A stretch of DNA of 64,000 bases from Bacteroidota bacterium (GCA_023422835.1 JAFAGI010000001.1:186001-250000); one strand, 5' to 3'; counted from the stretch's first letter, positions 32,179 through 41,575 are shown. The notes: generated by a model from the sequence alone, not told the origin. Numbers and translations: made by a program.

Positions 32179-33278
32179 TGCAGCAACAGATCAAACAGTA
32201 ATTGTTTAGAGGTTTCATAATCAAACGAAGAAATCAGCGCTGAGCCCTTCTCAATTTGCTGTTCCCGTTTTTCTTCATTTTTATATATTTCTATCATCTG
32301 CCGGCCCAATGCCTCATAATCATTTTCTATCAGTTGTATCATGGCAGCGCCAGCAATTTCTTTTACGGACGGCAACCCGTATGACATTAATAAGGTCTGC
32401 GACTGCATGGCCTCCACAGCGGGCATTATATCTGCATCCTTACCGGTAACAAGCAGGTAGGCATAAGCTGCGGAAATGATTTCGGTGTACACATCTTCAT
32501 GCTCCTCCGTAAGTATAACCACATCATCTTTAAATTTATAAGACGCGGCCTTTCTCTTTAAACTGTTGGTGATACTGCTTTCCAGCCCGGATACCACTAT
32601 TTTCATATTGCTTTTTTGCCATTGCTTAAATACCGTGAAGGCTTTTAATAATTCAACAAACTGTTGCTCTTCGTCCGGATCAATTTTAGCAAGAAAAAAT
32701 TCTTCTCCGAAGGTCAGGTTGTCTTTGCGGATCTCTTTCTCATTAAAAGATCTCTCCATAAACATATGATTTGCTGCCGCAGGTATCACCTCTACTTCGG
32801 GCGCTGTTGTTTTTGCAGCAATAAAATTTTGCAATATCTGCTTTGAATGGCTGGAATAAGTTATTACCTTTTGTGCATGTTTCAAACGCGCAACGAGGTT
32901 TTTCTTCAGGTATTTCTGGTAGTTGGTAAGCTTATTTGCCTGAGTTATGAATTCCACATCGGTAAAAATACACGTCTGCGGCGCACGTATCTTTTTTGCG
33001 GGCAGGCAGTTGATATACACCACCTTTTCGGCTTTTAGTTTCCTGGCAATAGCCGGCAGCTTTACATTGTACCACCACGCCAGGTTTAATCCGGTAGCAT
33101 CGGCCAACGGCAATAAAAATATGCTGTTATCTGCACAGGCAGAAACATCAGTATCTGTTTTATAAAAATAAATTTCGCGAACATGTTCTAGCGCAAACCT
33201 TTCAATCAGTTCACGTATAAACCTGTAGTATGAGTAGGTATTCCTCCTATGTTTCCGATATAAAATAAGTGTATTCAT
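32175..33278 (-). CDS. GT4-like glycosyltransferase
   Basis: 367 residues in two Rossmann-like halves, without membrane segments. The second half contains KIVVSGLESS, DDVVILTEEHEDVY, AAYAYLLVTGKDAD and PAVEAMQSQTLLMSYG, the layout of GT-B retaining glycosyltransferases. The classic EPFG motif is not exact (DIMPAVEAMQ), so it is a divergent member. No polysaccharide cluster is adjacent, so donor and acceptor are unknown. Confidence 0.78.
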   Translation of the reverse strand: MNTLILYRKHRRNTYSYYRFIRELIERFALEHVREIYFYKTDTDVSACADNSIFLLPLADATGLNLAWWYNVKLPAIARKLKAEKVVYINCLPAKKIRAPQTCIFTDVEFITQANKLTNYQKYLKKNLVARLKHAQKVITYSSHSKQILQNFIAAKTTAPEVEVIPAAANHMFMERSFNEKEIRKDNLTFGEEFFLAKIDPDEEQQFVELLKAFTVFKQWQKSNMKIVVSGLESSITNSLKRKAASYKFKDDVVILTEEHEDVYTEIISAAYAYLLVTGKDADIMPAVEAMQSQTLLMSYGLPSVKEIAGAAMIQLIENDYEALGRQMIEIYKNEEKREQQIEKGSALISSFDYETSKQLLFDLLLH

Positions 33279-33496
33279 AAATATTAACTTTATAATAAAA
33301 CTCCTGCGCTGTTTTTGTTTTTTATTTAAACTTTTTTTTAGAACCTTTGTCTAAACCACATCCGATTTCACTTACAAGATGTATGACAATTAAAAACCAC
33401 TATTAAAACATATAAAATATACATGAAATGTCTATAAGACTTTTATGATAAATTCTATGTGACCATAAAGTAAAAATAAACAAATATACATACATG
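33279..33496. other. AT-rich gene-free stretch
   Basis: First half of the 430-base gap between the glycosyltransferase and DUF1573 genes. It is AT-rich and contains ACCATAAAG at 33463-33471, also found in the downstream repeat units. I see no exact -7 element, ORF or RNA gene in it. Confidence 0.6.
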
Positions 33497-33497
33497 T

Positions 33498-33565
33498 AAT
33501 AACCATAAAGATTAGAAATCTATACCAACCGGGAATGATAATAGAGAAATAAGGTTTTGGTTATT
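33498..33565 (+). promoter_or_regulatory. Candidate structured leader element, copy 1
   Basis: Outer stem AATAACCA (33498-33505) pairs with TGGTTATT (33558-33565). Inside are hairpin AGATT/AATCT (33509-33521) and AACC/GGTT (33527-33530 with 33553-33556). The insertion that distinguishes copy 2 lies in the first hairpin loop, and most substitutions lie outside stems. Role unknown. Confidence 0.4.
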
Positions 33566-33714
33566 CTGTGTGGCAAACAGAAAAAATTAAATATTAACAC
33601 ATGAAATAACCATAAAGATTAAGAAATCTATACCAACCGGGAATGATAGTAGAGAATTAAGGTTTTGGTTATTCCGTGTGGCAAACAAAAAAAATTAAAT
33701 ATTAACACATGAAA
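33499..33714 (+). repeat. 108-bp tandem duplication including a start codon
   Basis: Two adjacent units (about 33499-33606 and 33607-33714) differ by four substitutions and one inserted A. Each ends in ATTAACACATGAAA. In unit 2 this ATG (33709) starts the DUF1573 gene; in unit 1 the ATG (33601) is followed by AAA and then TAA, giving a start-Lys-stop mini-ORF. Confidence 0.92.
33605..33673 (+). promoter_or_regulatory. Candidate structured leader element, copy 2
   Basis: Same potential fold as copy 1, with outer stem 33605-33612 with 33666-33673. It ends 35 bases before the DUF1573 ATG, so it would lie in the 5' leader if transcription starts upstream. Confidence 0.4.
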
Positions 33715-34086
33715 AAGATCCTATTAATTGCTTTATTTGTATTTTCAGCTTACTTTATTTATGCGCAACAGGCACAAAAAGCTCCTGTAACATTCGACAA
33801 AGTAAAACATTCTTTCGGTAAAATACCACAGGGCACGCCTACTTCCACCACATTCACATTTACCAATAACGGCAATAAACCTCTGGTCATTACTCATGTA
33901 ATGAGCTCTTGCGGCTGTACTACACCTGAATTTGCCAAGACCCCCGTAATGCCGGGTAAAAAAGGCACTATCAAAGCCGGCTACAACGCAGCAGATCCGG
34001 GCGCTTTCAACAGGTCACTCACTGTGCTGTTTGCAGGCTACCAGGCTATGTCTCTTACCATTGAAGGTGAAGTAGTACCAAAATAA
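33709..34086 (+). CDS. Exported DUF1573 protein
   Basis: 125 residues: a signal peptide ending YAQ, then a single immunoglobulin-like DUF1573 domain with FTFTNNGNKPLVI and the characteristic SSCGCTTPEF double cysteine. These proteins are abundant in Bacteroidota and are thought to be periplasmic or surface-attached, with no settled function. It is transcribed alone, with a strong terminator and the duplicated leader described above, so abundant or regulated expression is plausible. Confidence 0.9.
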   Translation: MKKILLIALFVFSAYFIYAQQAQKAPVTFDKVKHSFGKIPQGTPTSTTFTFTNNGNKPLVITHVMSSCGCTTPEFAKTPVMPGKKGTIKAGYNAADPGAFNRSLTVLFAGYQAMSLTIEGEVVPK

Positions 34087-34110
34087 CATAACTGAACAAC
34101 ATTGAAAAAA

Positions 34111-34137
34111 GCAGTACCGCGAGGTATTGCTTTTTTT
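34111..34137 (+). terminator. Terminator of the DUF1573 gene
   Basis: Stem GCAGTACC/GGTATTGC (one G-T pair) with a GCGA tetraloop, flanked by an A run and a seven-base T run. Confidence 0.9.
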
Positions 34138-34229
34138 ATTTTTATATTATTTTTTCTCAACAATACCACGCTTATATAAAATTATTTTTATTTTCGCGCA
34201 ATCGTTTGCATAAAACAAAATAGATATAT

Positions 34230-36068
34230 ATGTGCGGAATTGTAGGATACATAGGAAACAGAAATGCTTACCCCGTAGTGGTTAAAGGCCTCAAAAGGCT
34301 AGAATACAGGGGCTATGACAGCGCGGGAATTGCGCTTATACATCAACATAAGCTGAATGTTTATAAGAAGAAAGGAAAAGTTGCTGACCTTGAAGAAGCT
34401 GTCATCGGTAAAAATATCAACGGAAAGATTGCCATTGGCCATACACGATGGGCTACACATGGCGAGCCGAGCGACCTGAACGCACACCCGCATCTTTCCT
34501 GCAACGGGAAAATAGCAATGATTCACAACGGCATCATTGAAAACTTTGGTGTTTTAAAAGAAGAGCTTCTTGAAAAAGGCATCCGGTTTGAAAGCGATAC
34601 AGATACCGAAGTACTTCTGAAATTTATAGAAGATATTTACCTCAATAATAATAATTCGCTTGAAGCAGCGGTACGCGTAGCTTTGAAAAGGGTCGTAGGC
34701 GCTTATTGCATCTTATTGATAGAAGAAAGTGATCCGGATACTATTATCGCCGCCCGGAAAGGAAGCCCGCTGGTGATCGGCATTGGCAAAGGTGAACATT
34801 TCCTTGCCTCAGATGCATCGCCCATTATTGAATTTACCAAAGAAGTAGTTTATGTGAATGATTATGAAATTGCCATTGTAAAAGCAGATGAACTGATCTT
34901 GAAAAACCTGGGTAATGAAGAACAAACACCATTTATTACCACCCTTGACCTGAAGCTTGAATCCATAGAAAAAAGCGGCTACCAACACTTCATGTTAAAA
35001 GAGATATTTGAACAACCTAAGACCGTCTTTGATTGCTTGCGCGGAAGGTTGTATGCAGATGAAGGAAAAATAATTTTAAGCGGTATAGAGCAATATCTTC
35101 CGGATATAACACAGGCAGAAAGGATCATCATCATCGCCTGCGGCACAAGCTGGCATGCAGGCTTGGCAGCAGAGTATTTTATAGAAGAAACCTGCCGTAT
35201 TCCTGTAGAAGTAGAATACGCATCTGAATTTCGTTATAGAAATCCCATCGTAAAAAAAGGAGATGTGATCATTGCCATATCGCAAAGTGGCGAAACGGCC
35301 GATACCCTCGTAGCCATTGAAAAAGCAAAAGAACAGGGAGCTCTTATTTTGGGTATTGTAAATGTTGTAGGCTCATCCATAGCACGTATTTCACATGCAG
35401 GAGCTTACACGCATGCCGGGCCGGAGATAGGTGTGGCCAGCACCAAAGCATTCACAGCCCAACTTGCCGTTTTATATTTAACAGCTTTTAAAATTGCGCA
35501 ACACAAGCAAACCATACCTGAAGAAAAATACCTCATGCTTTGCAAAGAGCTGCAAGCCGTACCCGAAAAAACAGCACAGATTTTACAACTGAACGAATAC
35601 ATTGAAACAATAGCACGGAAATACAAACATGCCGTAAGCTGTCTTTTTCTCGGAAGGGGATACAACTTCCCGATTGCACTGGAGGGGGCATTGAAACTCA
35701 AAGAAATATCTTATATACATGCAGAAGGCTACCCCGCTGCCGAAATGAAACATGGACCAATTGCGCTGGTAGACGAGAATCTGCCCGTGATCTTTATTGC
35801 AACCAAAGATCAATACCACGAAAAAGTGATAAGCAATATGCAGGAAATAAAAGCCCGCAAAGGAAAGATCATAGCCATTGCTACGGAAGGAGATACCATA
35901 ACACCCGGTCTTGCAGATGATGTGATATTTGTGCCCGAAGCTAATGAGATCATTTCTCCTATATTGAATGTAATACCCTTACAGCTTCTCGCCTACCACA
36001 CAGGTGTAGCAAAAGACCTTGATGTGGACAAACCGCGCAACCTTGCCAAATCAGTAACCGTAGAATAA
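34230..36068 (+). CDS. glmS: Glutamine--fructose-6-phosphate aminotransferase (isomerizing)
   Basis: Makes glucosamine 6-phosphate from fructose 6-phosphate and glutamine, the first step to UDP-GlcNAc. The 612-residue protein begins MCGIVGYIG with the glutaminase nucleophile Cys2. Then come RGYDSAG, HTRWATHG, and the two SIS domains (CGTSWHAG, AISQSGETADT, GPEIGVASTKAF), ending DKPRNLAKSVTVE. There is no ribozyme-like leader. A near -7 element (TATTTTCG) is at 34189-34196. The DUF4954 gene starts four bases after the stop. Confidence 0.97.
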   Translation: MCGIVGYIGNRNAYPVVVKGLKRLEYRGYDSAGIALIHQHKLNVYKKKGKVADLEEAVIGKNINGKIAIGHTRWATHGEPSDLNAHPHLSCNGKIAMIHNGIIENFGVLKEELLEKGIRFESDTDTEVLLKFIEDIYLNNNNSLEAAVRVALKRVVGAYCILLIEESDPDTIIAARKGSPLVIGIGKGEHFLASDASPIIEFTKEVVYVNDYEIAIVKADELILKNLGNEEQTPFITTLDLKLESIEKSGYQHFMLKEIFEQPKTVFDCLRGRLYADEGKIILSGIEQYLPDITQAERIIIIACGTSWHAGLAAEYFIEETCRIPVEVEYASEFRYRNPIVKKGDVIIAISQSGETADTLVAIEKAKEQGALILGIVNVVGSSIARISHAGAYTHAGPEIGVASTKAFTAQLAVLYLTAFKIAQHKQTIPEEKYLMLCKELQAVPEKTAQILQLNEYIETIARKYKHAVSCLFLGRGYNFPIALEGALKLKEISYIHAEGYPAAEMKHGPIALVDENLPVIFIATKDQYHEKVISNMQEIKARKGKIIAIATEGDTITPGLADDVIFVPEANEIISPILNVIPLQLLAYHTGVAKDLDVDKPRNLAKSVTVE

Positions 36069-36072
36069 TGTT

Positions 36073-38286
36073 ATGAACAATATCAGCAAACATCCGCTTT
36101 CAGACCTGGGATATAATTTTATTGAAAAAAAATTTATACCAAAGGACAAAGATGAATATTACCTGAGGAATATACAGAACCGCAGCGGCACCAGTTACAG
36201 GCAACTCACTGCTTTTGAGATAGAAGTGCTGGTAAAAAACGGCAATAGTACAGACAATTGGAACAATATTTTAGTGTCTGATGCATTCAATCCCGACCTG
36301 GTAAAGAGTTGCAAGTTTTACGGGTTGACACGTATTGGTAAATTAGAGCCTTACTATCTAGAATTTAATGATCTTAAAGTAGAAGTTGGCCTCTATAATT
36401 CCACCATTATCAGCTGCGACCTGGGAGACAATGTAGCCATCAACCACGTGAATTACATTTCGCATTATATCATAGGAAATGAAGTAGTACTGGTACAGAT
36501 AGATGAAATGAAAACCACTACACATGCTAAATTCGGCAATGGTATTCTTAAAGACGGGGAAAACGAATCGGCACGCATATGGCTGGAAATATGCAATGAA
36601 AACGGCGGAAGAAAAGTTATTCCCTTCAATGGCATGCAACCGGGAGACGCCTGGCTTTGGAGCAGGTTTCGGGAAGATGAAAAATTGTTGAAGAAATTTA
36701 TTGAATTTACGGAGAAAGAATACCGTACAGAACCTGGATATTACGGCAAGGTTGGTGACAGGACAGTAATTAAGAATACCAACATCATAAATGATGTGTG
36801 GATCGGATCAGACGCTTATATCAAAGGTGCAAACAAACTAAAAAACCTCACGATCAAGTCGCGCCCAGATGCCAAATCCCAGATCGGCGAAGGCTGCGAA
36901 CTTGTAAACGGCATCATAGACTTTGGCTGCCGTATTTTCTATGGCGTAAAAGCAGTAAGGTTTGTTATGGCATCTAACTCCCAGCTCAAATACGGCGCCC
37001 GCCTCATCAATTCCTACCTGGGCAGCAACGCCACCATCTCCTGCTGTGAAGTATTGAATTCACTGATCTTTCCTGCACACGAACAACACCACAACAACTC
37101 TTTCCTTTGTGCAGCGCTTATTCTCGGGCAGAGCAATATACCGGCAGGCGCCACCATAGGATCTAACCACAACTCAAGAGGTGCAGACGGTGAAATGCAG
37201 GCAGGGCGAGGTTTCTGGCCGGGGCTGTGTGTAAGCATCAAGCACAATTCCAAATTTGCCAACTTTACCATACTGGCCAAAGGAGATTACGATTACGAGC
37301 TGAACATTACCATTCCGTTTTCACTGGTAAGCATCAATGAAGCGAAAAATACGCTGGAAATAATGCCGGCTTACTGGTTTATGTACAATATGTATGCACT
37401 CCAGAGAAATGTAGCTAAGTATGAAAGCCGCGATAACCGCGTGGAAAAAATACAACATATAGAATACCACTATCTTGCTCCCGACACCATCAATGAGCTT
37501 TTTGAAGCTGTGGAATTACTTGAAGAAATCACAGGCAATGCCTTTCAGCAACACAGCAATATCAGTACTTCAACCATCGGGAAAGCAAGGCAGGCCGGCA
37601 GGGAATTATTACAATCTCAAAGCAAAATAATTGATAAGCTTGTTATTACAGTGCCGGGGGCGGAAAACAGTAAGCGGCCGGCAATCGTCAGCAAAATACA
37701 AAAGGCCTATGATATTTTTAATGGCGTTATACGCTTTTACGGCATTAACCACCTGTTGCAATTTGCAGAAGCAAATAATTTTTTTAGCATAAACGACTTG
37801 AAGAAAGCGCTTACAGAAAAAAATATTAGCAGGGAAAAATGGACCAACATAGGCGGGCAGCTGATGCCGGAAAAGAGCGTAATGCAATTAAAGAAAAATA
37901 TCCATAGCTCCAAAATAAATTCCTGGCAGCAGGTGCATGACTATTACCTCGCTGCAGGAGATCGTTATACCGTTGACAAAACAATGCATGCCATCGCCTC
38001 TCTGTTTGAAATTGCAAAAATCAATGTGGGCGCCCTTTCCACAGAGCTATTGGCTGAATGGATAGCAGAAGCAAAACGCACCCAAAAATGGATACTGGCT
38101 CAAATAGAAGCCTCCAGGAAAAAGGATCACGACAATCCTTTCCGCCAGATGATGTACACCTCTCAGGAAGAGATGGATGCAGTAGTAGGCAGGTTTGAGG
38201 ATAACAGTTTCATCATCGAACAGCGAAAAATTACTGCGGAGTTTGCGAGAAAGTTAAACAGCTTGCGGAAAAAGTTTATACCATGA
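36073..38286 (+). CDS. DUF4954 family left-handed beta-helix protein
   Basis: 737 residues, cytosolic, typical of Bacteroidota. Residues about 100-430 contain repeated hexapeptide-like turns (for example VWIGSDAYIKGANKL, IGEGCELVNGI, LGSNATISCCEVLNS, IPAGATIGSNH), indicating a left-handed beta-helix as in acyltransferases and nucleotidyltransferases. The C-terminal 300 residues are alpha-helical. It lies four bases after glmS, so a job in amino-sugar or nucleotide-sugar metabolism is a reasonable guess, but no reaction is known to me. Confidence 0.88.
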   Translation: MNNISKHPLSDLGYNFIEKKFIPKDKDEYYLRNIQNRSGTSYRQLTAFEIEVLVKNGNSTDNWNNILVSDAFNPDLVKSCKFYGLTRIGKLEPYYLEFNDLKVEVGLYNSTIISCDLGDNVAINHVNYISHYIIGNEVVLVQIDEMKTTTHAKFGNGILKDGENESARIWLEICNENGGRKVIPFNGMQPGDAWLWSRFREDEKLLKKFIEFTEKEYRTEPGYYGKVGDRTVIKNTNIINDVWIGSDAYIKGANKLKNLTIKSRPDAKSQIGEGCELVNGIIDFGCRIFYGVKAVRFVMASNSQLKYGARLINSYLGSNATISCCEVLNSLIFPAHEQHHNNSFLCAALILGQSNIPAGATIGSNHNSRGADGEMQAGRGFWPGLCVSIKHNSKFANFTILAKGDYDYELNITIPFSLVSINEAKNTLEIMPAYWFMYNMYALQRNVAKYESRDNRVEKIQHIEYHYLAPDTINELFEAVELLEEITGNAFQQHSNISTSTIGKARQAGRELLQSQSKIIDKLVITVPGAENSKRPAIVSKIQKAYDIFNGVIRFYGINHLLQFAEANNFFSINDLKKALTEKNISREKWTNIGGQLMPEKSVMQLKKNIHSSKINSWQQVHDYYLAAGDRYTVDKTMHAIASLFEIAKINVGALSTELLAEWIAEAKRTQKWILAQIEASRKKDHDNPFRQMMYTSQEEMDAVVGRFEDNSFIIEQRKITAEFARKLNSLRKKFIP

Positions 38287-38358
38287 ATAATATTTTTGAA
38301 AATTTATCAGTTTTTCTGCTAATAATGTAGTTTTTTTGCACAATTAATTTTTCGAAGA

Positions 38359-39489
38359 ATGACTCAAGAAGCTCACACGGCCATTTTATTATTAGAAGAT
38401 GGTTCGGTTTTTTATGGCAAATCTTTTGGGAAAAAAGGCACGGCATCCGGCGAAATCTGTTTCAACACAGGCATGACGGGTTACCAGGAAGTCTTTACCG
38501 ACCCCAGCTATTACGGACAGATACTCATTATGAACAGTGTGCATGTTGGCAACTACGGCGTACACAACAACGATGTCGAAAGTGATACCGTAAAAATAAA
38601 AGGCCTGATCGCACGAAATCTTGAAGAAAAATTTTCACGCTACCAGGCAGATACAGACTTGAACAGCTACCTTACAGAAAATAATGTAGTGGCCATCGGC
38701 GGTGTAGATACCCGGGCGCTGGTGACACACATACGCAGCAAAGGCGCAATGAACTGCATCATCTCTACAGAAATCAACGATGTGGAAGATTTAAAGGCAG
38801 AGCTGGCAAAAGTGCCGCCTATGGAAGGCCTTGACCTTTCCAGAGAAGTTTTTACCAAAGAAATATATTCCGTAGGAGATGAGAAGGCACCATTCAAAGT
38901 TGCTGCGATTGATTACGGCATAAAAAGAAATATTATCAACTGCATGGTGGAGCGCGGCGCTTATGTGCGCGTATTCCCAGGCGATACACCCATAGAAGAG
39001 ATCAAAGCTTTTGAACCGGATGGTTATTTTATTTCCAACGGTCCCGGCGACCCTGCTGCTATGCATTACGCTATTGATATAGTGAAAAGCATTATCAAAG
39101 AAGATAAGCCTGCTTTCGGTATCTGTCTCGGCCACCAGCTGCTGGCATTGGCAAATAATATTCCTACCTATAAAATGCACCATGGACACAGAGGCCTTAA
39201 CCACCCCGTTAATAACCTGATCACAGGCTTGAGTGAGATCAGTACCCAGAACCATGGCTTTGCAGTGGATGCAGAAAAGATCAGGCAAAACCCGGATGTG
39301 GAAGTAACACATATAAACCTCAATGATGGCAGCATTGAAGGCTTCAGAATGAAAAACAAGCCCGTATTTTCTGTGCAATATCATCCAGAAGCTACACCCG
39401 GCCCGCACGACAGCAGGATATTGTTTGATGATTTTATTGACATGATCAAACGCACCAAACAAGATTACACACTGGCTACCACGGATTAA
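38359..39489 (+). CDS. carA: Carbamoyl-phosphate synthase small subunit
   Basis: Glutaminase subunit (376 residues) feeding ammonia to CarB for carbamoyl phosphate in arginine and pyrimidine synthesis. The N-terminal CPSase domain has LEDGSVFYGKSFG and TGMTGYQEVFTDPSYYGQ. The class I amidotransferase domain has FGICLGHQLLA (nucleophile Cys) and QYHPEATPGPHDS (His, Glu). carB is not next to it: a strong terminator follows at once. Confidence 0.96.
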   Translation: MTQEAHTAILLLEDGSVFYGKSFGKKGTASGEICFNTGMTGYQEVFTDPSYYGQILIMNSVHVGNYGVHNNDVESDTVKIKGLIARNLEEKFSRYQADTDLNSYLTENNVVAIGGVDTRALVTHIRSKGAMNCIISTEINDVEDLKAELAKVPPMEGLDLSREVFTKEIYSVGDEKAPFKVAAIDYGIKRNIINCMVERGAYVRVFPGDTPIEEIKAFEPDGYFISNGPGDPAAMHYAIDIVKSIIKEDKPAFGICLGHQLLALANNIPTYKMHHGHRGLNHPVNNLITGLSEISTQNHGFAVDAEKIRQNPDVEVTHINLNDGSIEGFRMKNKPVFSVQYHPEATPGPHDSRILFDDFIDMIKRTKQDYTLATTD

Positions 39490-39512
39490 TTTTTAATAAG
39501 GCTCTTTATAAA

Positions 39513-39549
39513 AATAGAAATTGTACATAAAGCAATTTCTATTTTTTTT
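39513..39549 (+). terminator. Terminator of carA
   Basis: Perfect 11-bp stem AATAGAAATTG/CAATTTCTATT (39513-39523 with 39533-39543) and a long T run. Confidence 0.88.
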
Positions 39550-39600
39550 GACCGTACATCGTTGTGGATTTTAGCAACATATGTGATTGCCACCAGAAGT

Positions 39601-39625
39601 TAACACACGAAGATTGGTTGTGTTA
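39601..39625. repeat. Inverted repeat in the carA-lipoprotein gap
   Basis: TAACACA/TGTGTTA, 7 bp with an 11-base spacer, between two convergent genes. No gene starts nearby, so its role is unclear. Confidence 0.4.
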
Positions 39626-39695
39626 TCCATGCGCATAACAAGCATCAATTAAAAAAAGTTACATCTTTGCCGCTGTTGTTTTTGCTGCCGGAAGA

Positions 39696-40325
39696 TTACT
39701 TTTTAGCAGGCTTGCGCTTAAGGATTACCGGCTCATAGATGTTCCTGTAGTTGGCGAGTTCAAACTTCACTTCTTCTGTGGCATTGAATTTATAGATTTC
39801 AGGAGCTGAGCCATCCGCGGGACCTTCAACCGTGCCGTACATTTCTTTGTAAGGCGGGAACAATCTTACACCTTCCACATTGGCGGACACCAGTATGAGT
39901 TCATTAGGCAGTACCCTGTAATTATAGTTTGCGGCCGAAATGTTTTTCCCTTCAAGCAGTTGTTGCAGGCTGTCTGCCAGGGCCTTTGCCTGTGCGGTGT
40001 TGGCGCTGTCTATCACTAAGGGCCTGGATGGTTTCAGGCTGCCGTAAACAGTATCAGTACTGATGTTTAATACATAATAACCCGTTTGCTTAGGGATGGG
40101 AATGGTGTATTTTTTACCGTCTTTGTCTATTTCAATCTGGTCGGCGTATGCAAAGCCTGAAATATCAAATTCTTTACTGGAAAAAAGCTGGTTCGTTTTA
40201 TTGACAATCTTGTATTGCGATATGTTGGCATCACCGTTGTAAAAGAGCATTACTTTTCTGTTAATGCTTTTGCTGCAGGATATGGCAAGTATCGCTACAA
40301 AGACAAACAGGGTGTTTTTAAGCAT
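39696..40325 (-). CDS. Hypothetical lipoprotein
   Basis: 209 residues beginning MLKNTLFVFVAILAISC, a lipoprotein signal with the cysteine at about residue 17. The rest is a beta-rich soluble domain without recognised motifs; the LPNELILVSANVEGVRL region is well structured but unassigned. The ATG at 40325 is preferred over TTG at 40328. No operon partner. Likely anchored in the outer membrane; function unknown. Confidence 0.75.
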   Translation of the reverse strand: MLKNTLFVFVAILAISCSKSINRKVMLFYNGDANISQYKIVNKTNQLFSSKEFDISGFAYADQIEIDKDGKKYTIPIPKQTGYYVLNISTDTVYGSLKPSRPLVIDSANTAQAKALADSLQQLLEGKNISAANYNYRVLPNELILVSANVEGVRLFPPYKEMYGTVEGPADGSAPEIYKFNATEEVKFELANYRNIYEPVILKRKPAKK

Positions 40326-40361
40326 CAATTCAATTGTTTATGACAAATTTTGAAAAATAAT

Positions 40362-40391
40362 AAAAAAACAGGTGCACTTACATACACCTGT
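40362..40391 (-). terminator. Terminator of the superoxide dismutase gene
   Basis: On the minus strand, stem ACAGGTG/CACCTGT (40385-40391 with 40368-40374) followed by seven T. Confidence 0.85.
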
Positions 40392-40411
40392 CTCTTGCTA
40401 TTTATTGACTA

Positions 40412-41014
40412 TTATGCTGCGCTGAAATGTTCTGCTACTTTTTTCCAGTTGATTACATTCCATACTGCCTGCATATAATCAGGCCTGCGGTTTTGATATT
40501 TTAAATAATAGGCATGTTCCCACACATCTATTCCGAGTACGGGCTTACCCTTTACGTCAGCCACGTCCATCAAAGGATTGTCCTGATTAGGTGTAGAAGT
40601 TATTTGCAACTTGCCGTCTTTCACAACAAGCCAGGCCCAGCCGCTTCCGAAACGCGCACCTGCTGCCTCGTTGAATTTACTTTTGAAGTCTTCAAACGAT
40701 CCGAAAGCTGCATCAATAGCAGCTGCCAGCTCGCCTTCGGGTTGCCCGCCGCCATCGGGGCTGAGTATTTCCCAAAAAAATGTATGGTTCCAATGGCCGC
40801 CTCCGTTGTTTCTTACTGCTGGCGAAATGCTTCCAGCATTTGCTAACAGTTCTTCTAAAGATTTATTGGCGTGCTCTGTACCTTCAATAGCTTTATTAAG
40901 ATTTGTAACATAAGCATTGTGGTGTTTATCATGATGGATTTCCATAGTTTTTGCATCTATATGCGGTTCCAAAGCTTCAAATGCATACGGAAGATCAGGT
41001 AATGTAAATGACAT
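40412..41014 (-). CDS. sod: Superoxide dismutase (Fe/Mn family)
   Basis: Converts superoxide to oxygen and peroxide. The 200-residue protein has the metal-binding histidine in [12 protein letters not shown], the second in [11 protein letters not shown], and the Asp-His pair in [11 protein letters not shown]. No export signal, so cytosolic. Iron versus manganese cannot be told by eye. It has its own promoter (TATATTTG, 41037-41044) and terminator. Confidence 0.96.
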   Translation of the reverse strand: MSFTLPDLPYAFEALEPHIDAKTMEIHHDKHHNAYVTNLNKAIEGTEHANKSLEELLANAGSISPAVRNNGGGHWNHTFFWEILSPDGGGQPEGELAAAIDAAFGSFEDFKSKFNEAAGARFGSGWAWLVVKDGKLQITSTPNQDNPLMDVADVKGKPVLGIDVWEHAYYLKYQNRRPDYMQAVWNVINWKKVAEHFSAA

Positions 41015-41036
41015 AGTTGTTAGTTTTGTTTAAAAA

Positions 41037-41044
41037 CAAATATA
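41037..41044 (-). promoter_or_regulatory. -7 promoter element (TATATTTG) of sod
   Basis: Exact TAnnTTTG on the minus strand, 22 bases before the ATG at 41014. Confidence 0.65.
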
Positions 41045-41107
41045 CCTTAATCACTCCTTAATTAAAAAAACTTTGTACTGTAAAAATGTTAAGATTGCTT
41101 TGTAGAA

Positions 41108-41563
41108 TCACCTTCGCAACCTGAAAAAATCTTTCATAAGCATAACACATTCTTCGGCAAGGGTGCCCTGGATGATCTCTGTTTTCGGGTGAAAAGGATT
41201 TTGAACCGTATATTTTTTATAACCGTTCTTTTCATCAGCAGCGCCGTAAACGATCCTGCCCAGTTTTGACCAATACATGGCACCGCAACACATCAGGCAC
41301 GGTTCTAAAGTAATGTACAAAGTAGCATCTGGCAGGTATTTGGCACCTAATACGTTGTAAGCAGCTGTGAGTGCCAGTATTTCTGCGTGTGCGGTGGAAT
41401 CTTTCAACAATTCAACCTGGTTGTGTGCACGGGTAATGATTTTTTCATCCATCACCAATACAGCGCCTATGGGTACTTCTCCCATGTCAAAAGCTTTATG
41501 CGCCTCGTTAAGGGCGAGGCGCATAAAATATTCATCAGGCTTGTAGCCGGTTAAACCGTACAT
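41108..41563 (-). CDS. tadA: tRNA-specific adenosine deaminase (TadA-like)
   Basis: Zinc deaminase of 151 residues making inosine at tRNA position 34. The active site is visible as TAHAEILAL (His ligand and catalytic Glu) and LEPCLMCCGAM (two Cys ligands). EVPIGAVLV and HPKTEIIQGTL are typical of TadA. The ATG at 41563 is preferred over TTG at 41572. It lies 12 bases after the cytochrome gene and probably shares its transcript. Confidence 0.9.
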   Translation of the reverse strand: MYGLTGYKPDEYFMRLALNEAHKAFDMGEVPIGAVLVMDEKIITRAHNQVELLKDSTAHAEILALTAAYNVLGAKYLPDATLYITLEPCLMCCGAMYWSKLGRIVYGAADEKNGYKKYTVQNPFHPKTEIIQGTLAEECVMLMKDFFRLRR

Positions 41564-41575
41564 GGATATCAACCT

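Noticed and set aside
33499..33714. CRISPR-like repeat
   Set aside because: Only two adjacent 108-base units without spacers; each contains a gene start. It is a tandem duplication.
34100..34229. glmS ribozyme or riboswitch upstream of glmS
   Set aside because: The gap holds the DUF1573 terminator and about 90 AT-rich bases, too short and without the ribozyme core.
41037..41107. tRNA gene in short gaps throughout the window
   Set aside because: I looked for T-loop GGTTCRA and acceptor pairing in all gaps, including this one, and found none.
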